Shown: positions 1 through 9,394, counted from the first letter of the stretch. The stretch is DNA of 64,000 nucleotides from Saccharopolyspora galaxeae (GCF_016526145.1 NZ_JADDUE010000004.1:186001-250000); one strand, 5' to 3'. The notes: generated from the letters alone by a model not told the origin. Translations and numbers: made by a program.

Positions 1-54
1 CTGACCGGCTCGGTCTCGGCAGGCTGCGCGGGCCTGACGGAGGTGCTGGCATGA
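1..54 (+). CDS. C-terminal end of an upstream gene (partial)
   Basis: An open frame runs from the window edge to a TGA at 52-54 and encodes the last 17 residues of a protein (ending LTEVLA). Its stop overlaps the ATG of the next gene in an ATGA arrangement, the usual sign of translational coupling in this genome. The fragment is too short to identify. In Mycobacterium tuberculosis the gene before the DUF4439 gene encodes a putative membrane protein (Rv2843), so a similar neighbour is possible, but that is inference. Confidence 0.5.
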   Translation: MTGSVSAGCAGLTEVLA

Positions 55-512
55 GCAGCGAGCTGCCCGAACAAGCGGCCCAGGCGCTGCGCACCGCCTT
101 GCAGGCGGAGCACGCCGCGGTGTGGACCTACGGGCTGGCGACGGCGTTCGCCGAGCAGTCCGCGGTCAGCTCGGCGGTGCAGCAGGCCACCGAGCTGCAC
201 GAGCGGCACCGGGACGACGCGGAGCGGCTGATCCGGGCCGCGGGCTCGGCACCGGCGGTGGCCGCGCCCGCCTACGAGCTGCCGCAGCAGGTCACCGACG
301 AGAACTCGGCGATCCGGGTGCTGGCCCTGGCGGAGCAGGAATGCGCGGTCGGCTGGCGGGCGGTGCTGGAACGCACCGAACCGGACAGCGGCGACCCCGC
401 GGTGCGGCAGCTGGCGCTGGACGCGCTTACCACCGCGGCGAGCCGGGCGACCCGCTGGCGGATCACCATCGGCGAGGAACCGGCGGCGAAGGCGTTCCCC
501 GGGCAGCCTTGA
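51..512 (+). CDS. DUF4439 ferritin-like domain protein
   Basis: This 153-residue protein is almost entirely helical, with the spaced Glu/His pattern of the ferritin-like four-helix DUF4439 family. Examples are the QAEHAAVWTYG segment near residue 18, the ELHERHRDDAERL segment near residue 48 and EQECAVGW near residue 98. The function of the family is not established, and metal binding is only suggested by the fold. Its ATG overlaps the stop of the preceding gene, so the two are probably coupled. M. tuberculosis has a DUF4439 gene (Rv2844) next to proS (Rv2845c). Here proS lies about 4 kb downstream, which suggests ancestral synteny with later insertions. Confidence 0.75.
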   Translation: MSSELPEQAAQALRTALQAEHAAVWTYGLATAFAEQSAVSSAVQQATELHERHRDDAERLIRAAGSAPAVAAPAYELPQQVTDENSAIRVLALAEQECAVGWRAVLERTEPDSGDPAVRQLALDALTTAASRATRWRITIGEEPAAKAFPGQP

Positions 513-543
513 TCCCCGAGCGAGCTCCCGTTGCCCCGCGGGG

Positions 544-1794
544 TCAGCTCCCGGTGCTGTCCTGCGGCCAGCCGAGCCGCAGCGCGTCCCGGGTGACCTC
601 GGAGAGCCGGGCGTCCTCGAAAGTGGCCGGTTTGCCGAAGTAGCCGGACTCACCGACCACGACGAGGCGGTCCTGCTGCTCGGAGTAGTAGCCGACGTCC
701 TGGCTGAGCTTCGGGAAGTCGTCGGGCAGGTCCCGCCCGGCGGAGACGAGGTCCATCACGTTGCCGGTGCTGTCGGTCGACACCAGCGAATTCAGCTGCG
801 CGGCGGAAGCGGCGTCGGGCATCCGGACGGTCACCACGGACGTCAGTGCCCGCTGCCCGCCGGGCAGCGTGGTGGAGTACAGCGCCCTGGTGAGGTGCTC
901 GCACTGGTGCTGCTGGAAATATGCCTTGATCTGCTCGGTGGAGACGTTCGCGCAGCCGCGGAAGCCCTCTTCCCGCAGTTCGGGGTGGAACTGGAACTTC
1001 CCCTGCGGCGGCTGCGGTCCCTGGGCCTGGTCATCGGCCGGGTCGGAGGGTTTGACCAACAGCCACACCAGTCCGGACAGCAGCGAGACGCCGAACAGCA
1101 CGAGCCCGCGCAGCAACCAGCCGGACGGGGTGATCTTGGTGCCGCCGTTCCCGCTCGCCGGGTTCGGCTCGGCCGGGGCCTGCCTGCTGGTGGAGGGGTG
1201 GGCGCGCTGAACAGGGGCGGCCTGCTGGGCCGGAGCGGCTTGCTGGGCCGTTCCCGGGTACTGCGGCCCCGGCTGCTGGGCCATTCCCGGGTGCTGAGCG
1301 GTTCCGGGATGCTGAGCGGTTCCGGGATGCTGGGCGGTTCCGGGGTGCTGAGCGGTTCCGGGCTGCTGGGCCGCTCCGGGGTGCTGGGCGGGGTACTGGT
1401 TCGCCCCGGCGTAGGCACCACCGGGATTCGACTGCGGCCAATAACCCTGCGCCGCATAGGGCTGCTGGTACGGATGCGCCGAGTACGCCTGGGTCGGCTG
1501 CTGCTGCGGCTGGTGCGCGGTCCCGTTCCACTGCTGGTTCCCGCCGCCCCAGCCGCTGTGCTGGTTGTCCGGGCCGTTGCCGTGCTGCCCGTGCTGCGAC
1601 TGCCCGTGCTGCGACTGTTCGTCGCGGGCGGACGGCTGCTGGAACGCGGGCCGGGTCGCGTCCCCGGGCGCACCGGAGGTGTTTTCGGGGGCGAAGTCGG
1701 CGGCTGTCGCCGCGCGCTGCTCGTGGTTCACCCGGGAGTTGTCGCGCTGCAGTGGCGCTGTGTCGCCGCGCGGAGTCTGCTGCGAGTCATTCAT
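544..1794 (-). CDS. Proline/glutamine-rich single-pass membrane protein of unknown function
   Basis: The N-terminal half is low complexity, rich in Gln, Pro, Ala, His and Gly, and contains a tandem hexapeptide repeat of the AQHPGT type. A hydrophobic segment of about 23 residues (GWLLRGLVLFGVSLLSGLVW) follows near residue 225. A C-terminal region of about 165 residues has two Cys (GCANVS and HQCEHL) that could form a disulfide outside the cell. This is a common actinobacterial plan: a disordered cytoplasmic tail, one membrane span and a small extracytoplasmic domain. The ATG at 1794 is preferred because an AAGGTG site lies 11 bases before it; an in-frame ATG at 1830 would add 12 residues. The protein was not recognised further. 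It lies downstream of the aminotransferase gene on the same strand. Confidence 0.6.
   Translation of the reverse strand: MNDSQQTPRGDTAPLQRDNSRVNHEQRAATAADFAPENTSGAPGDATRPAFQQPSARDEQSQHGQSQHGQHGNGPDNQHSGWGGGNQQWNGTAHQPQQQPTQAYSAHPYQQPYAAQGYWPQSNPGGAYAGANQYPAQHPGAAQQPGTAQHPGTAQHPGTAQHPGTAQHPGMAQQPGPQYPGTAQQAAPAQQAAPVQRAHPSTSRQAPAEPNPASGNGGTKITPSGWLLRGLVLFGVSLLSGLVWLLVKPSDPADDQAQGPQPPQGKFQFHPELREEGFRGCANVSTEQIKAYFQQHQCEHLTRALYSTTLPGGQRALTSVVTVRMPDAASAAQLNSLVSTDSTGNVMDLVSAGRDLPDDFPKLSQDVGYYSEQQDRLVVVGESGYFGKPATFEDARLSEVTRDALRLGWPQDSTGS
1270..1395 (-). repeat. 18-bp coding tandem repeat
   Basis: About six imperfect copies of an 18-bp unit encode the AQHPGT/AQQPGT hexapeptides of the low-complexity region. 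Because the unit is a multiple of three, copy-number changes keep the frame. It is a likely length-variable site between strains. Confidence 0.7.
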
Positions 1795-1893
1795 CTCTTC
1801 GGGCGCACCTTGGGGATCCGGCACGAGCACCTACGGTAGCGGTTGCCGATCGATCGCAGAACAGCACGTGTGCAGCGATGACGTTCGGGCAGC

Positions 1894-2919
1894 TCAGGCA
1901 CGCAGCGCGAAGATCACTCGATCGAGATCGTCGGCGGTGTTGTAGAGGTGGAACCCGACCCGCGCCTTGCCCGCGCGCGGCGAGCTCACCACTCCCGCGG
2001 CGGTGAGCCGGTCCCCGGCTTCGGCACCGGGCACGCCGACGATCGCGGACCCGCCGGGCGGCATCCCGAGCTGCGCTCGCAGCTCGTCGGCGAGACCCAC
2101 GCAGTGCCGCCGCACCTGCTCCAGATCGGCCTTCGCGAGTTCGCGCATCGCCGCTTCCGCGCCGACCTGCTGCAACCAGACCGGTGATTGGTCCAGCCCG
2201 CGAGCCCCGTCGGCCAGCCGCAGCGGCAGCCCGTAGTTGGTGTCCTCGTCGGGCGTGCCCGAGAACCAGTTGGCGTAGATCGGCCGCAGCCGGATGTCCG
2301 GCCGCACCGCCATCCAGGCCGCTCCGCGCGGGGACAGCAGCCACTTGTAGCAGGCACCCGCCACGTAGTCGGCCCACTCCAGCTGCAGCGGCAGCCATCC
2401 GGCGGCCTGCGTGGTGTCCAGCAGCACCCGGGTCGGGATGCCGGCGGTGGCTTCGCGCAGCGCGTCGAGGTCGACGATCCGGCCATCGGCGGACTGCACG
2501 ACGCTGACCGCGACGAGGTCGTATCCGGCGGCGAGTTCGGGCAGCGCGCTCAGCTCCGCTTCGGTGACGGTGACCCCGCGGTCGGCGTGCGCGGCGAACG
2601 GGAAGACGACGCTGGTGAAGTCGCCATCGGCGACCAGCACCCGAGCGTCGTCGGGCAGGCTCGCGGCGACCAGCGCGACGAGCCCGGACAGCGAGTTGCC
2701 TGCCGTTACCCGCTCCGCAGGAACTCCGGCGAAGTGCGCGTACAGCTCGCGCGTCCGCTCGATGTACCCGTCGAAGTCGCCGGGTGCGTCACCGCCCCGG
2801 CCCCACTTGGCCACCGCTTCGTTCATGGCGGTGACGGCCTCGGTCGGCGGGACGCCGATGGACGGGGTGTTGAGGTAGCCGCCGGGAACCTCGAAGGTCA
2901 TGCCGAACGCGGAACGCAT
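1894..2919 (-). CDS. Class V aminotransferase-fold PLP enzyme
   Basis: This 341-residue protein has the fold-type I PLP layout of class V aminotransferases (the cysteine desulfurase, kynureninase and isopenicillin-epimerase group). Asp168 in LLDTTQ should contact the pyridine nitrogen. Lys192 in the CYKWLLSPRG segment is the predicted Schiff-base lysine. The C-terminal part carries a small domain ending in GKARVGFHLYNT, typical of the family. The substrate cannot be told from sequence. It is divergent from the YjbQ gene and may be co-transcribed with the membrane protein gene 100 bp downstream. The family call is confident and the reaction is not. Confidence 0.8.
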   Translation of the reverse strand: MRSAFGMTFEVPGGYLNTPSIGVPPTEAVTAMNEAVAKWGRGGDAPGDFDGYIERTRELYAHFAGVPAERVTAGNSLSGLVALVAASLPDDARVLVADGDFTSVVFPFAAHADRGVTVTEAELSALPELAAGYDLVAVSVVQSADGRIVDLDALREATAGIPTRVLLDTTQAAGWLPLQLEWADYVAGACYKWLLSPRGAAWMAVRPDIRLRPIYANWFSGTPDEDTNYGLPLRLADGARGLDQSPVWLQQVGAEAAMRELAKADLEQVRRHCVGLADELRAQLGMPPGGSAIVGVPGAEAGDRLTAAGVVSSPRAGKARVGFHLYNTADDLDRVIFALRA

Positions 2920-3005
2920 ACCCGCATCGTCGTCGATCGACAGCCGCGAGCGCCAGGTGGTTTTCCGGAACCCGCTACCGGAGCACTGGCGAGTTCCTCC
3001 GGTCC

Positions 3006-3011
3006 TACCGT
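3006..3011 (+). promoter_or_regulatory. -10-like hexamer for a leaderless start (YjbQ gene)
   Basis: TACCGT lies six bases before the ATG at 3018. The spacing fits transcription starting at or next to the start codon. The intervening G-run could alternatively act as a weak ribosome site. Confidence 0.35.
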
Positions 3012-3017
3012 GGGGGT

Positions 3018-3428
3018 ATGGAGAGCACGGAAGTCGAAATCCGGACCGGTTCCACCGAGGTCGTGCAGGATCTCAGCGGCGAGGTCGAGCGCTTCCTGCG
3101 TTCCGCGGGCGCCGGCGACGGGCTGCTCAACGTTTGGGTACCGCACGCCACCGCGGGGCTGGCGGTGCTGGAGACCGGCGCGGGCAGCGACGAAGATCTG
3201 CTCGCGCAGCTGCGCGAGCTGCTGCCCGCCGACGACCGGTGGCGGCACCGGCACGGTTCCCCGGGCCACGGGCGCGATCACGTGCTGCCCGCGCTGGTGC
3301 CGCCGTACGCGACGATCCCGGTGCTGGGCGGGCGGCTCGCGCTGGGCACGTGGCAGTCGGTGTGCCTGGTGGACACGAACGCGGACAACCCGGTGCGCCG
3401 CGTGCGGTTCAGCTTCCTGGCCGGTTGA
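3018..3428 (+). CDS. YjbQ/UPF0047 family protein
   Basis: The 136-residue length and three signatures identify the YjbQ (UPF0047) family: the HATAGL motif near residue 44, GHGRDHVLPAL near residue 81 and GTWQSV near residue 111. Conserved His residues line the active or metal site in family structures. Weak thiamine-phosphate synthase activity has been reported for some members, but the physiological role is unsettled. The gene stands alone between a divergent aminotransferase gene and a HAD hydrolase gene on the same strand. Confidence 0.85.
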   Translation: MESTEVEIRTGSTEVVQDLSGEVERFLRSAGAGDGLLNVWVPHATAGLAVLETGAGSDEDLLAQLRELLPADDRWRHRHGSPGHGRDHVLPALVPPYATIPVLGGRLALGTWQSVCLVDTNADNPVRRVRFSFLAG

Positions 3429-3513
3429 GCCGATGCCGCGGCGCGGCCGGGACGGTCCCGGAGATCGATCACATCTTGATCATCCGGACGGCGCCGGCTG
3501 CCAGGATGTGCGC

Positions 3514-4209
3514 ATGACCGGCCGGCTGGTGCTCTGGGACGTGGACCTGACGCTGATCGACGCGCGCGGCATCGGCACCGACTGGTACCGCCGGGCGCTG
3601 GCCGAGGTCACCGGGCTCGGTCTGCGGCACGTGCCGGACATGGCCGGCAAGACCGAGCTGGCGATCACCGGCGAAGTGCTGGCCGCGCACGACGTCGAGG
3701 CGGCCGCGGACACCGTCGATGCGATGTTCACCGCGTTGAACACCGCCGTGGCGGCCGACCGGGACGGGTTGTCGCTGCGCGGCAACGCGATGCCCGGCGC
3801 GGCGCGGGCGCTGGCCGCGCTGGACGAGACTCCGGGCGTGCTGCAGGGCCTGGTCACCGGCAACCTGCCGGAAGTGGCGTTCCACAAGCTCGACGCCTTC
3901 GGCCTGCACCGGCACGTGGACTTCGACATCGGCGGATTCGGCAGCGACTCGGTGCACCGGCACGACCTGATCGCCGCGGCGGTGCGCAAGGCCGGCACCA
4001 AGCACGGTCGCGAATTCGCTCCGGAGGCCGTCGTCGTGGTCGGTGACACGCCGCGCGATGTGGCCGGGGCGCTTCGGCACGGCGCGGTCGCCGTCGGCGT
4101 CGCCTCCGGGCGCAACGGCGAGGACGAACTGCGGGAGGCGGGCGCGCACGTGGTGCTGCCGGACCTCACCGACACCGGAGCCGTCCTCGCCGCCGTCCGG
4201 AGTGGATAG
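3514..4209 (+). CDS. HAD-superfamily hydrolase (phosphoglycolate phosphatase-like)
   Basis: This 231-residue protein has all HAD landmarks. The nucleophile motif is WDVDLTLID near residue 8, where the usual DxDxT/V becomes DVDLT. Motif II is VTGN near residue 111, and the acidic pair is in VVVGDTPRDV near residue 178. An alpha-helical cap lies between motifs I and II, so it is a Cof/Gph-type phosphatase of small substrates. The ATG at 3514 is chosen because it immediately precedes the conserved strand. A CAGGAT hexamer six bases upstream suggests leaderless transcription. Substrate unknown. Confidence 0.8.
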   Translation: MTGRLVLWDVDLTLIDARGIGTDWYRRALAEVTGLGLRHVPDMAGKTELAITGEVLAAHDVEAAADTVDAMFTALNTAVAADRDGLSLRGNAMPGAARALAALDETPGVLQGLVTGNLPEVAFHKLDAFGLHRHVDFDIGGFGSDSVHRHDLIAAAVRKAGTKHGREFAPEAVVVVGDTPRDVAGALRHGAVAVGVASGRNGEDELREAGAHVVLPDLTDTGAVLAAVRSG

Positions 4210-4259
4210 TCCGACGACGCGCTTCGCCCGCTGCCCCGGAGACCCGCGCGGGCCGACCC

Positions 4260-4310
4260 GAGTGAACGGCCTGTTCGCCCCACTAGATTGGTCGAACGGT
4301 CCGTTCACTC
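4260..4310 (+). repeat. 51-bp palindromic element, copy 1
   Basis: The outer arms GAGTGAACGG...CCGTTCACTC pair across a short loop containing CTAGATTGG. Each arm also contains a nested GAACGG/CCGTTC palindrome. The element lies 50 bp after the HAD gene stop and faces proS, so it could act as a bidirectional terminator hairpin. No U-tract follows. Confidence 0.85.
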
Positions 4311-4402
4311 CTGGAGAAACCGCACCTGTGCACCAGTTCGGGCGCCCTGCTGACACACCGGCCGACACACCCGCGCACCGCCCGGCCCCGGGCGAGTGGA
4401 CC

Positions 4403-4453
4403 GAGTGAACGGACCGTTGGTCCGAATAGATTGGGCGAACAGGCCGTTCACTC
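4403..4453 (+). repeat. 51-bp palindromic element, copy 2
   Basis: This is the second copy in the same convergent gap, in the same orientation as copy 1 (loop segment ATAGATTGG), ending 20 bp from the proS stop. The left arm has diverged at TTGGTCCG, but the outer GAGTGAAC/GTTCACTC ends are intact. Confidence 0.85.
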
Positions 4454-4473
4454 GATGCCCCGCGTCCGCTGCG

Positions 4474-6222
4474 TCAGCGTCGGACCAGCTCGGTGAGGTG
4501 CCCGACCGCCTTGTCCACGCCGATCTCCTCGCGCTCGCCGGTGCGGCGGTCCTTGATCTCCACCACGCCGTTCGCGAGGCCCTTGCCGACGACCAGGATC
4601 GTGGGCACCCCGACGAGTTCCGCGTCGGCGAACTTCACCCCTGGCGAGGCCGTGCGGTCGTCCAGCAGCACCCGGACCCCTGCGCGGTCCAGCTCGGCGG
4701 CCAGCCGCTCGCCGCCTTCGCGGACGGCGTCGTCCTTGCCCGCGGTGACCACGTGCACGTCGGCGGGGGCGACTTCGCGGGGCCACACCAGGCCGAGTTC
4801 GTCGTGGCTCTGCTCGGCGATCGCGGCGACCATCCGGGACACCCCGACGCCGTAGGAGCCCATGGTGATCCGCTTCGGTTTGCCGTCCTGGCCGAGCGCG
4901 TCCAGCCCGATCGCGTCGGAGTACTTGCGGCCGAGCTGGAAGATGTGCCCGATCTCGATGCCGCGGGCGGCGACCAGGGTGCCGTTGCCGTCGGGCGCGG
5001 TGTCGCCTTCGCGGACCTCGGCGGCCTCGATGGTGCCGTCCGGGGTGAAGTCGCGGCCGCACACCAGGTCCACCACGTGGTGCTCGTCCCGGTCCGCGCC
5101 GGTGACCCACGCCGTCCCGGCCACGATGCGCGGGTCGGCGAGGTAGCGGATTCCGTTGTCCTGCAACGCCTTCGGCCCGATGTAGCCCTTCACCAGGAAC
5201 GGGTTCGCGGTGAAGTCGGCCTCCTCCAGCAGCGCCACCTCGGCGGGTTCGACGGCGGCCTCCAGCCGCTTCATGTCGACCTCGCGGTCGCCGGGCACCG
5301 CCACGGCCAGCAGTTCCCACTCGTCCGCACCGGGCTTGCGGATCTTGACCAGCACGTTCTTCAGCGTGTCCGCGGCGGTGAAGGTGCGGCCCAGCTCCGC
5401 GGCGTTGAGGAACGCCACCAGGGTCTCGATCGTCGGCGTGCCCGGCGTGTGGTGCACCTGCGCGGCCGGTTTGTCCGCAATGGACAGCGGCGCGGGCACC
5501 GGCGTGGCCACCGCCTCCACGTTGGCCGCGTAGTCGCCGCTGGTGCTGCGCACGAAGGTGTCCTCACCGGTCTCGCTCTCGGCGAGGAACTCCTCCGACG
5601 CCGAACCGCCCATCGCCCCGGAAGTGGCCTGCACGATCACGTACCGCAGGTTCACCCGGTCGAAGATCCGCACGTAGGCGTCCCGGTGCAGCCGGTAGGA
5701 CGCGGCCAGGCCCTCGTCGTCGAGGTCGAACGAGTAGGAGTCCTTCATCACGAACTCGCGCCCGCGCAGGATGCCCGCGCGGGGCCGCTCCTCGTCCCGG
5801 TACTTCGTCTGGATCTGGTACAGCATCACCGGGTAGTCCTTGTAGGAGCTGTACTCGCCCTTGACGGTGAGCGCGAACAGCTCCTCGTGCGTCGGCCCCA
5901 GCGCGTATTCGGCGCCCTTGCGGTCGTTGAGCCGGAACATGGTCGGGCCGTACTCGGTCCAGCGGCCGGTGGCCTCGTAGGGCTCCTTCGGCAGCAGCGC
6001 GGGCAGGTGGATCTCCTGCGCGCCGATCGCGGCCATCTCCTGGCGCACGACCTCTTCGACGTTGCGCAGCACTCGCAGGCCCAGCGGCAGCCACGAGTAG
6101 ATGCCGGGCGCGACGCGGCGCACGTAGCCGGCGCGCACCAGCAGCTTGTGGCTCGGCACCTCGGCGTCGGCCGGATCCTCGCGCAGCGTACGCAAGAACA
6201 ACGTCGACATCCTCGTGATCAC
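4474..6222 (-). CDS. proS: Prolyl-tRNA synthetase
   Basis: This class II aminoacyl-tRNA synthetase charges tRNA-Pro. The 582-residue length and the insertion domain at about residues 230-390, between motifs 2 and 3, match the bacterial-type enzyme whose YbaK-like insertion hydrolyses Ala-tRNA-Pro. N-terminal landmarks are [17 protein letters not shown] and [11 protein letters not shown]. The GTG at 6222 is preferred over an upstream ATG because a GAGGAG site lies 8 bases before it and family members start with this ITRMST segment. It is convergent with the HAD gene and divergent from yaaA. No T-box was seen upstream. Confidence 0.97.
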   Translation of the reverse strand: MITRMSTLFLRTLREDPADAEVPSHKLLVRAGYVRRVAPGIYSWLPLGLRVLRNVEEVVRQEMAAIGAQEIHLPALLPKEPYEATGRWTEYGPTMFRLNDRKGAEYALGPTHEELFALTVKGEYSSYKDYPVMLYQIQTKYRDEERPRAGILRGREFVMKDSYSFDLDDEGLAASYRLHRDAYVRIFDRVNLRYVIVQATSGAMGGSASEEFLAESETGEDTFVRSTSGDYAANVEAVATPVPAPLSIADKPAAQVHHTPGTPTIETLVAFLNAAELGRTFTAADTLKNVLVKIRKPGADEWELLAVAVPGDREVDMKRLEAAVEPAEVALLEEADFTANPFLVKGYIGPKALQDNGIRYLADPRIVAGTAWVTGADRDEHHVVDLVCGRDFTPDGTIEAAEVREGDTAPDGNGTLVAARGIEIGHIFQLGRKYSDAIGLDALGQDGKPKRITMGSYGVGVSRMVAAIAEQSHDELGLVWPREVAPADVHVVTAGKDDAVREGGERLAAELDRAGVRVLLDDRTASPGVKFADAELVGVPTILVVGKGLANGVVEIKDRRTGEREEIGVDKAVGHLTELVRR

Positions 6223-6444
6223 GGCGGGCGCTCCTCGGTGCGGGTCGGGCAAGCTCGGGGCGGACGGATTCTTCGTGAAACGCCGGTTTCACCAACTTCC
6301 GATCCTCGCAGGGTAGCGGCCGGGGGCGGGGCCGGTGCCAGCGGATTCCCCGGCCGCGCGGATCAGCGAGCCGCGCGGCGCCGGTGCAGCGGGCCACCGG
6401 AATCGGTGCCCGTGGCGGGGCGCCGACTACGCAACCGCGTTGTC

Positions 6445-6450
6445 TACGCT
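6445..6450 (+). promoter_or_regulatory. -10-like hexamer for yaaA
   Basis: TACGCT lies eight bases before the GTG at 6459 with no Shine-Dalgarno sequence between, which suggests a leaderless or nearly leaderless transcript. Confidence 0.3.
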
Positions 6451-6458
6451 GGCGTGCC

Positions 6459-7202
6459 GTGCTGGTGCTGCTGCCTCCCTCCGAGACCAAGGCCGCCGGC
6501 GGCGACGGGCCGCCGCTGGACCTGGACGCGCTGTCGTGCCCGGAACTGACGCCCACCCGGCGCAAGCTGGTCGACGCGGTGCGCTCGCTGGCCGCCGACC
6601 TGCCCGCGAGCCTGGCCGCGCTCGGGCTCTCCGAACGCCAGGCAGGCGAGGTCGAGCGCAACGCCGAACTGCTCGACTCCCCCACCGCGCCCGCGCTGGA
6701 GCGCTACACCGGCGTGCTGTTCGACGCGCTGGACATCGGTTCGCTCGGCGCCGATCAGCGGGCGCGGGCGGACTCCCGGCTCGCGGTGGCTTCCGCGCTG
6801 TTCGGGCTGGTCCGGGGCACCGACCGGATCCCGGCGTATCGGCTGTCGGCGGGTAGTTCGCTGCCCGGATTCGGGCCGTTGCGGGGGATGTGGCGGCCGG
6901 TGCTGGCGCCGGTGCTGCAAGGCTCGGACGAGCTGGTGGTGGATCTGCGTTCCGGTGCTTACGCCGCGCTCGCGCGGGTTCCGGAGGCCGTGAGCGTGCG
7001 CGTGCTGTCCGAGGACGCGAGCGGCAAGCGCAAGGTGGTCAGCCACCACAACAAGTCGCACAAGGGACGGCTGGCCCGCGCGCTGGCGACCGCGGACGAC
7101 GAACCCGCGACGATCGAGGACGTGCGCACCATCGCCTGCGATGCGGGGATGCGCGTGGAGCAGGAAGGCGACAGCGCGCTCTGCGTGGTCGTAACGAGTT
7201 GA
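6459..7202 (+). CDS. yaaA: YaaA family peroxide-stress protein
   Basis: This 247-residue protein belongs to the YaaA (UPF0246) family, which in E. coli limits free iron during peroxide stress and binds DNA. Family features visible here are the start LLPPSETK, RYTGVLFDAL near residue 86, and the basic HNKSHKGRLAR segment near residue 193, which matches the conserved lysine-rich core. The GTG at 6459 places LVLLPPSETK at the N terminus as in homologues. An upstream in-frame ATG would only add a non-conserved extension. It is divergent from proS. Confidence 0.85.
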   Translation: MLVLLPPSETKAAGGDGPPLDLDALSCPELTPTRRKLVDAVRSLAADLPASLAALGLSERQAGEVERNAELLDSPTAPALERYTGVLFDALDIGSLGADQRARADSRLAVASALFGLVRGTDRIPAYRLSAGSSLPGFGPLRGMWRPVLAPVLQGSDELVVDLRSGAYAALARVPEAVSVRVLSEDASGKRKVVSHHNKSHKGRLARALATADDEPATIEDVRTIACDAGMRVEQEGDSALCVVVTS

Positions 7203-7411
7203 TCTTGACTTTGGGGGCGCGCGACGGCCGCACCGCACCCGTCGGCTAGACTGCGCCCCGACATCGAGCCGGTCCAGACAGCCCGCCGCACCGCGGCCGG
7301 AGCCCCGATCGGTCCCGAAACCCACCAGCGGCGCCCGCAGGCGCCGGGCTCGTCCTTGTGATCCGCCACTGCGCGACCTCCCCGAGACGTGCCAGTTTCC
7401 GGAGGTTCACA

Positions 7412-8977
7412 GTGCCCGACTCCGCGCCCGCACGTTCCCGGCGCCCGCGTCGCCGCAACGGCGGCAAGCCCGCCGCCGCGCCCGCGCCGAGCCTGTTCGA
7501 CCAGGCCGGGGTGACCGCGGTCGACCCGGCGCCGTTCGACTCGCTCGGCCTGCCGCAGCGGCTGGTCCGCGAGCTGGCGGACGCGGGCATGACCGAGGCG
7601 TTCCCCATCCAGGCCGCGACCATCCCGGACGCGCTCAGCGGGCGGGACGTGCTCGGGCGCGGGCAGACCGGCTCCGGCAAGACGCTGGCGTTCGGCCTGC
7701 CGCTGCTGGCGATGCAGCAGGAGTCGGCGCGTCCGCTGCACCCGCGCGGCCTGGTGCTGGTGCCGACCCGCGAACTGGCCACGCAGGTCACGACCGCGCT
7801 CAAACCGCTGGCCAAGGCGCAGGGCAGGTACGTGCGCGAGGTCGTCGGCGGGATGCCGTTCAACCGGCAGGCCGAGACGTTGCGGCGCGGGGTGGACCTG
7901 CTCGTGGCCACGCCCGGCCGGTTGTCCGACCACGTGCGGCAGGGCACCTGCGTGCTGTCCGATGTGGAACGAACCGCGCTGGACGAGGCCGACCAGATGG
8001 CCGACATGGGTTTTCTCCCGCAGGTTCGGCAGATCCTGGACCTGATCCCGCCGGGTGGCCAGCGGCTGCTGTTCTCCGCGACGCTGGACGGCGACGTGGA
8101 CCGGCTGGTGCGCGAGTACATGTCGGAGCCGGTGGTGCATTCGCTGGCACCGCCGGCGGCCAGCGTGGACCGCATGGATCACCACCAGTTCCTCGTTGCC
8201 GCGCAGGAAAAGCAGCAGGTGCTCGCGCGCATCGCCGCCCGCGACGGGCGCACGATCATGTTCGTGCGCACCAAGCACCACGCGGACCGGCTGACGAAGA
8301 AGCTGCGCGCGGCGGGAGTCCCCGCTGGCGCGCTGCACGGCGGCAAGGCGCAGAACGCGCGCACCCGAATCCTCGACGAATTCCGTTCTGGCGCAACGGA
8401 AACGCTGGTCGCCACGAACGTCGCCGCCCGCGGCATCCACGTGGACGACGTGAGCCTGGTGGTCCACGTCGAGCCACCCGCTGACCCGAAGGACTACCTG
8501 CACCGCGCCGGGCGGACCGCGCGCGCCGGGGCGACCGGCACGGTCGTGACGATCGTGACCGAGGACCAGCGGCAGGCGTTCCGGCAGATGGCCTCGAAGG
8601 CCGGAGTGACGGCGGAAACCACCGATATCTCCCCGGAATCGGCCGAACTGGCGGAACTCACCGGTGCGCGCGAGCCGAGCGGGGAACCGATTCAGTCCCA
8701 AAAGGACACCGGCGGCAAGCGGCGGGATTCCGCGCGCGGGCACGAGCGCGCGGCCAAGCCCCGGGACGACCACGGCGGCCGCGGCACGCGGAACAACCGG
8801 CGCGGGCAGGGTCGCGACGAGCACCGCCCACCGCGCGACGAGCAGCGCGGCCACGGGTCGGGCGAACGCGGCCGTCCGCGGGACGACCAGCGGGGACGCC
8901 CGGCAGGCGGTGGGCGCGGCAGGCGAGGCGGCTCCGGACGCGGCCCGCGCCGCCCCCGGCAGTCCTCGGCGGGCTGA
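7412..8977 (+). CDS. DEAD-box ATP-dependent RNA helicase
   Basis: This 521-residue helicase unwinds RNA duplexes, with likely roles in ribosome assembly or RNA turnover. The core has the Q motif (FPIQ), Walker A GQTGSGKT, the PTREL and TPGR motifs, DEAD in ALDEADQM, the SAT motif in LFSATLDG and HRAGRTARAG. About 80 C-terminal residues form a basic Arg/Gly/Asp-rich tail, as in cold-shock helicases, that probably adds RNA affinity. The GTG at 7412 is chosen because GGAGG lies six bases upstream. The 209-bp gap before it has a TAGACT hexamer at 7247-7252 that would give a long 5' leader. It is followed after 3 bp by the PPOX gene. Confidence 0.93.
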   Translation: MPDSAPARSRRPRRRNGGKPAAAPAPSLFDQAGVTAVDPAPFDSLGLPQRLVRELADAGMTEAFPIQAATIPDALSGRDVLGRGQTGSGKTLAFGLPLLAMQQESARPLHPRGLVLVPTRELATQVTTALKPLAKAQGRYVREVVGGMPFNRQAETLRRGVDLLVATPGRLSDHVRQGTCVLSDVERTALDEADQMADMGFLPQVRQILDLIPPGGQRLLFSATLDGDVDRLVREYMSEPVVHSLAPPAASVDRMDHHQFLVAAQEKQQVLARIAARDGRTIMFVRTKHHADRLTKKLRAAGVPAGALHGGKAQNARTRILDEFRSGATETLVATNVAARGIHVDDVSLVVHVEPPADPKDYLHRAGRTARAGATGTVVTIVTEDQRQAFRQMASKAGVTAETTDISPESAELAELTGAREPSGEPIQSQKDTGGKRRDSARGHERAAKPRDDHGGRGTRNNRRGQGRDEHRPPRDEQRGHGSGERGRPRDDQRGRPAGGGRGRRGGSGRGPRRPRQSSAG

Positions 8978-8980
8978 GCC

Positions 8981-9394
8981 GTGCCGTCCCGCAAGGTCGC
9001 GCTTTCCGCTCCGAGCCCGGAATTCCTGGAGTTCTGGGCCGAGCCGCACCGCTGCACGCTCACGACCGTGCGGCCGGACGGTACTCCGCACGTGGTGCCG
9101 GTGAACTCGACGCTGGACGCCGCAACGGGAATCGCCCGGGTGCTGTCTTCGTCCACTTCGCACAAAGTGCGGCAGGTCCGCGCGGCCGGGGAATCCGGTG
9201 CGCGGGTCGCGCTGTGCCAAGCGGACGGACGACGTTGGTCCACTGTGGAGGGTGTTGCGGTGGTCCGGGACGATCCGGGTGCGGTAGCCGACGCGGAATC
9301 CCGCGCCACGCACCGCTACGGCCGCCCGCCCCGGCCGAACCCGCGGCGAGTGGTCCTCGAGATCACCGCCACCCGGGTGCTCAGCAACCTCTGA
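8981..9394 (+). CDS. PPOX-class F420-dependent oxidoreductase
   Basis: This 137-residue split-barrel flavin-binding protein belongs to the pyridoxamine 5'-phosphate oxidase-like superfamily. TLTTVRPDGTPHVVPV near residue 26 and the later TSHKVRQVRA segment are typical of actinobacterial members that use F420. The GTG start lies 3 bases after the helicase stop, so the two genes form an operon and translation is probably coupled. The reaction and substrate are unknown. Confidence 0.8.
   Translation: MPSRKVALSAPSPEFLEFWAEPHRCTLTTVRPDGTPHVVPVNSTLDAATGIARVLSSSTSHKVRQVRAAGESGARVALCQADGRRWSTVEGVAVVRDDPGAVADAESRATHRYGRPPRPNPRRVVLEITATRVLSNL

Noticed and set aside
1270-1395. Possible intergenic satellite repeat
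   Set aside because: It is inside the coding region of the membrane protein gene and encodes a regular hexapeptide in frame.
6223-6458. T-box or leader RNA upstream of proS
   Set aside because: No T-box core sequence or terminator/antiterminator pair was seen in the 236-bp gap.
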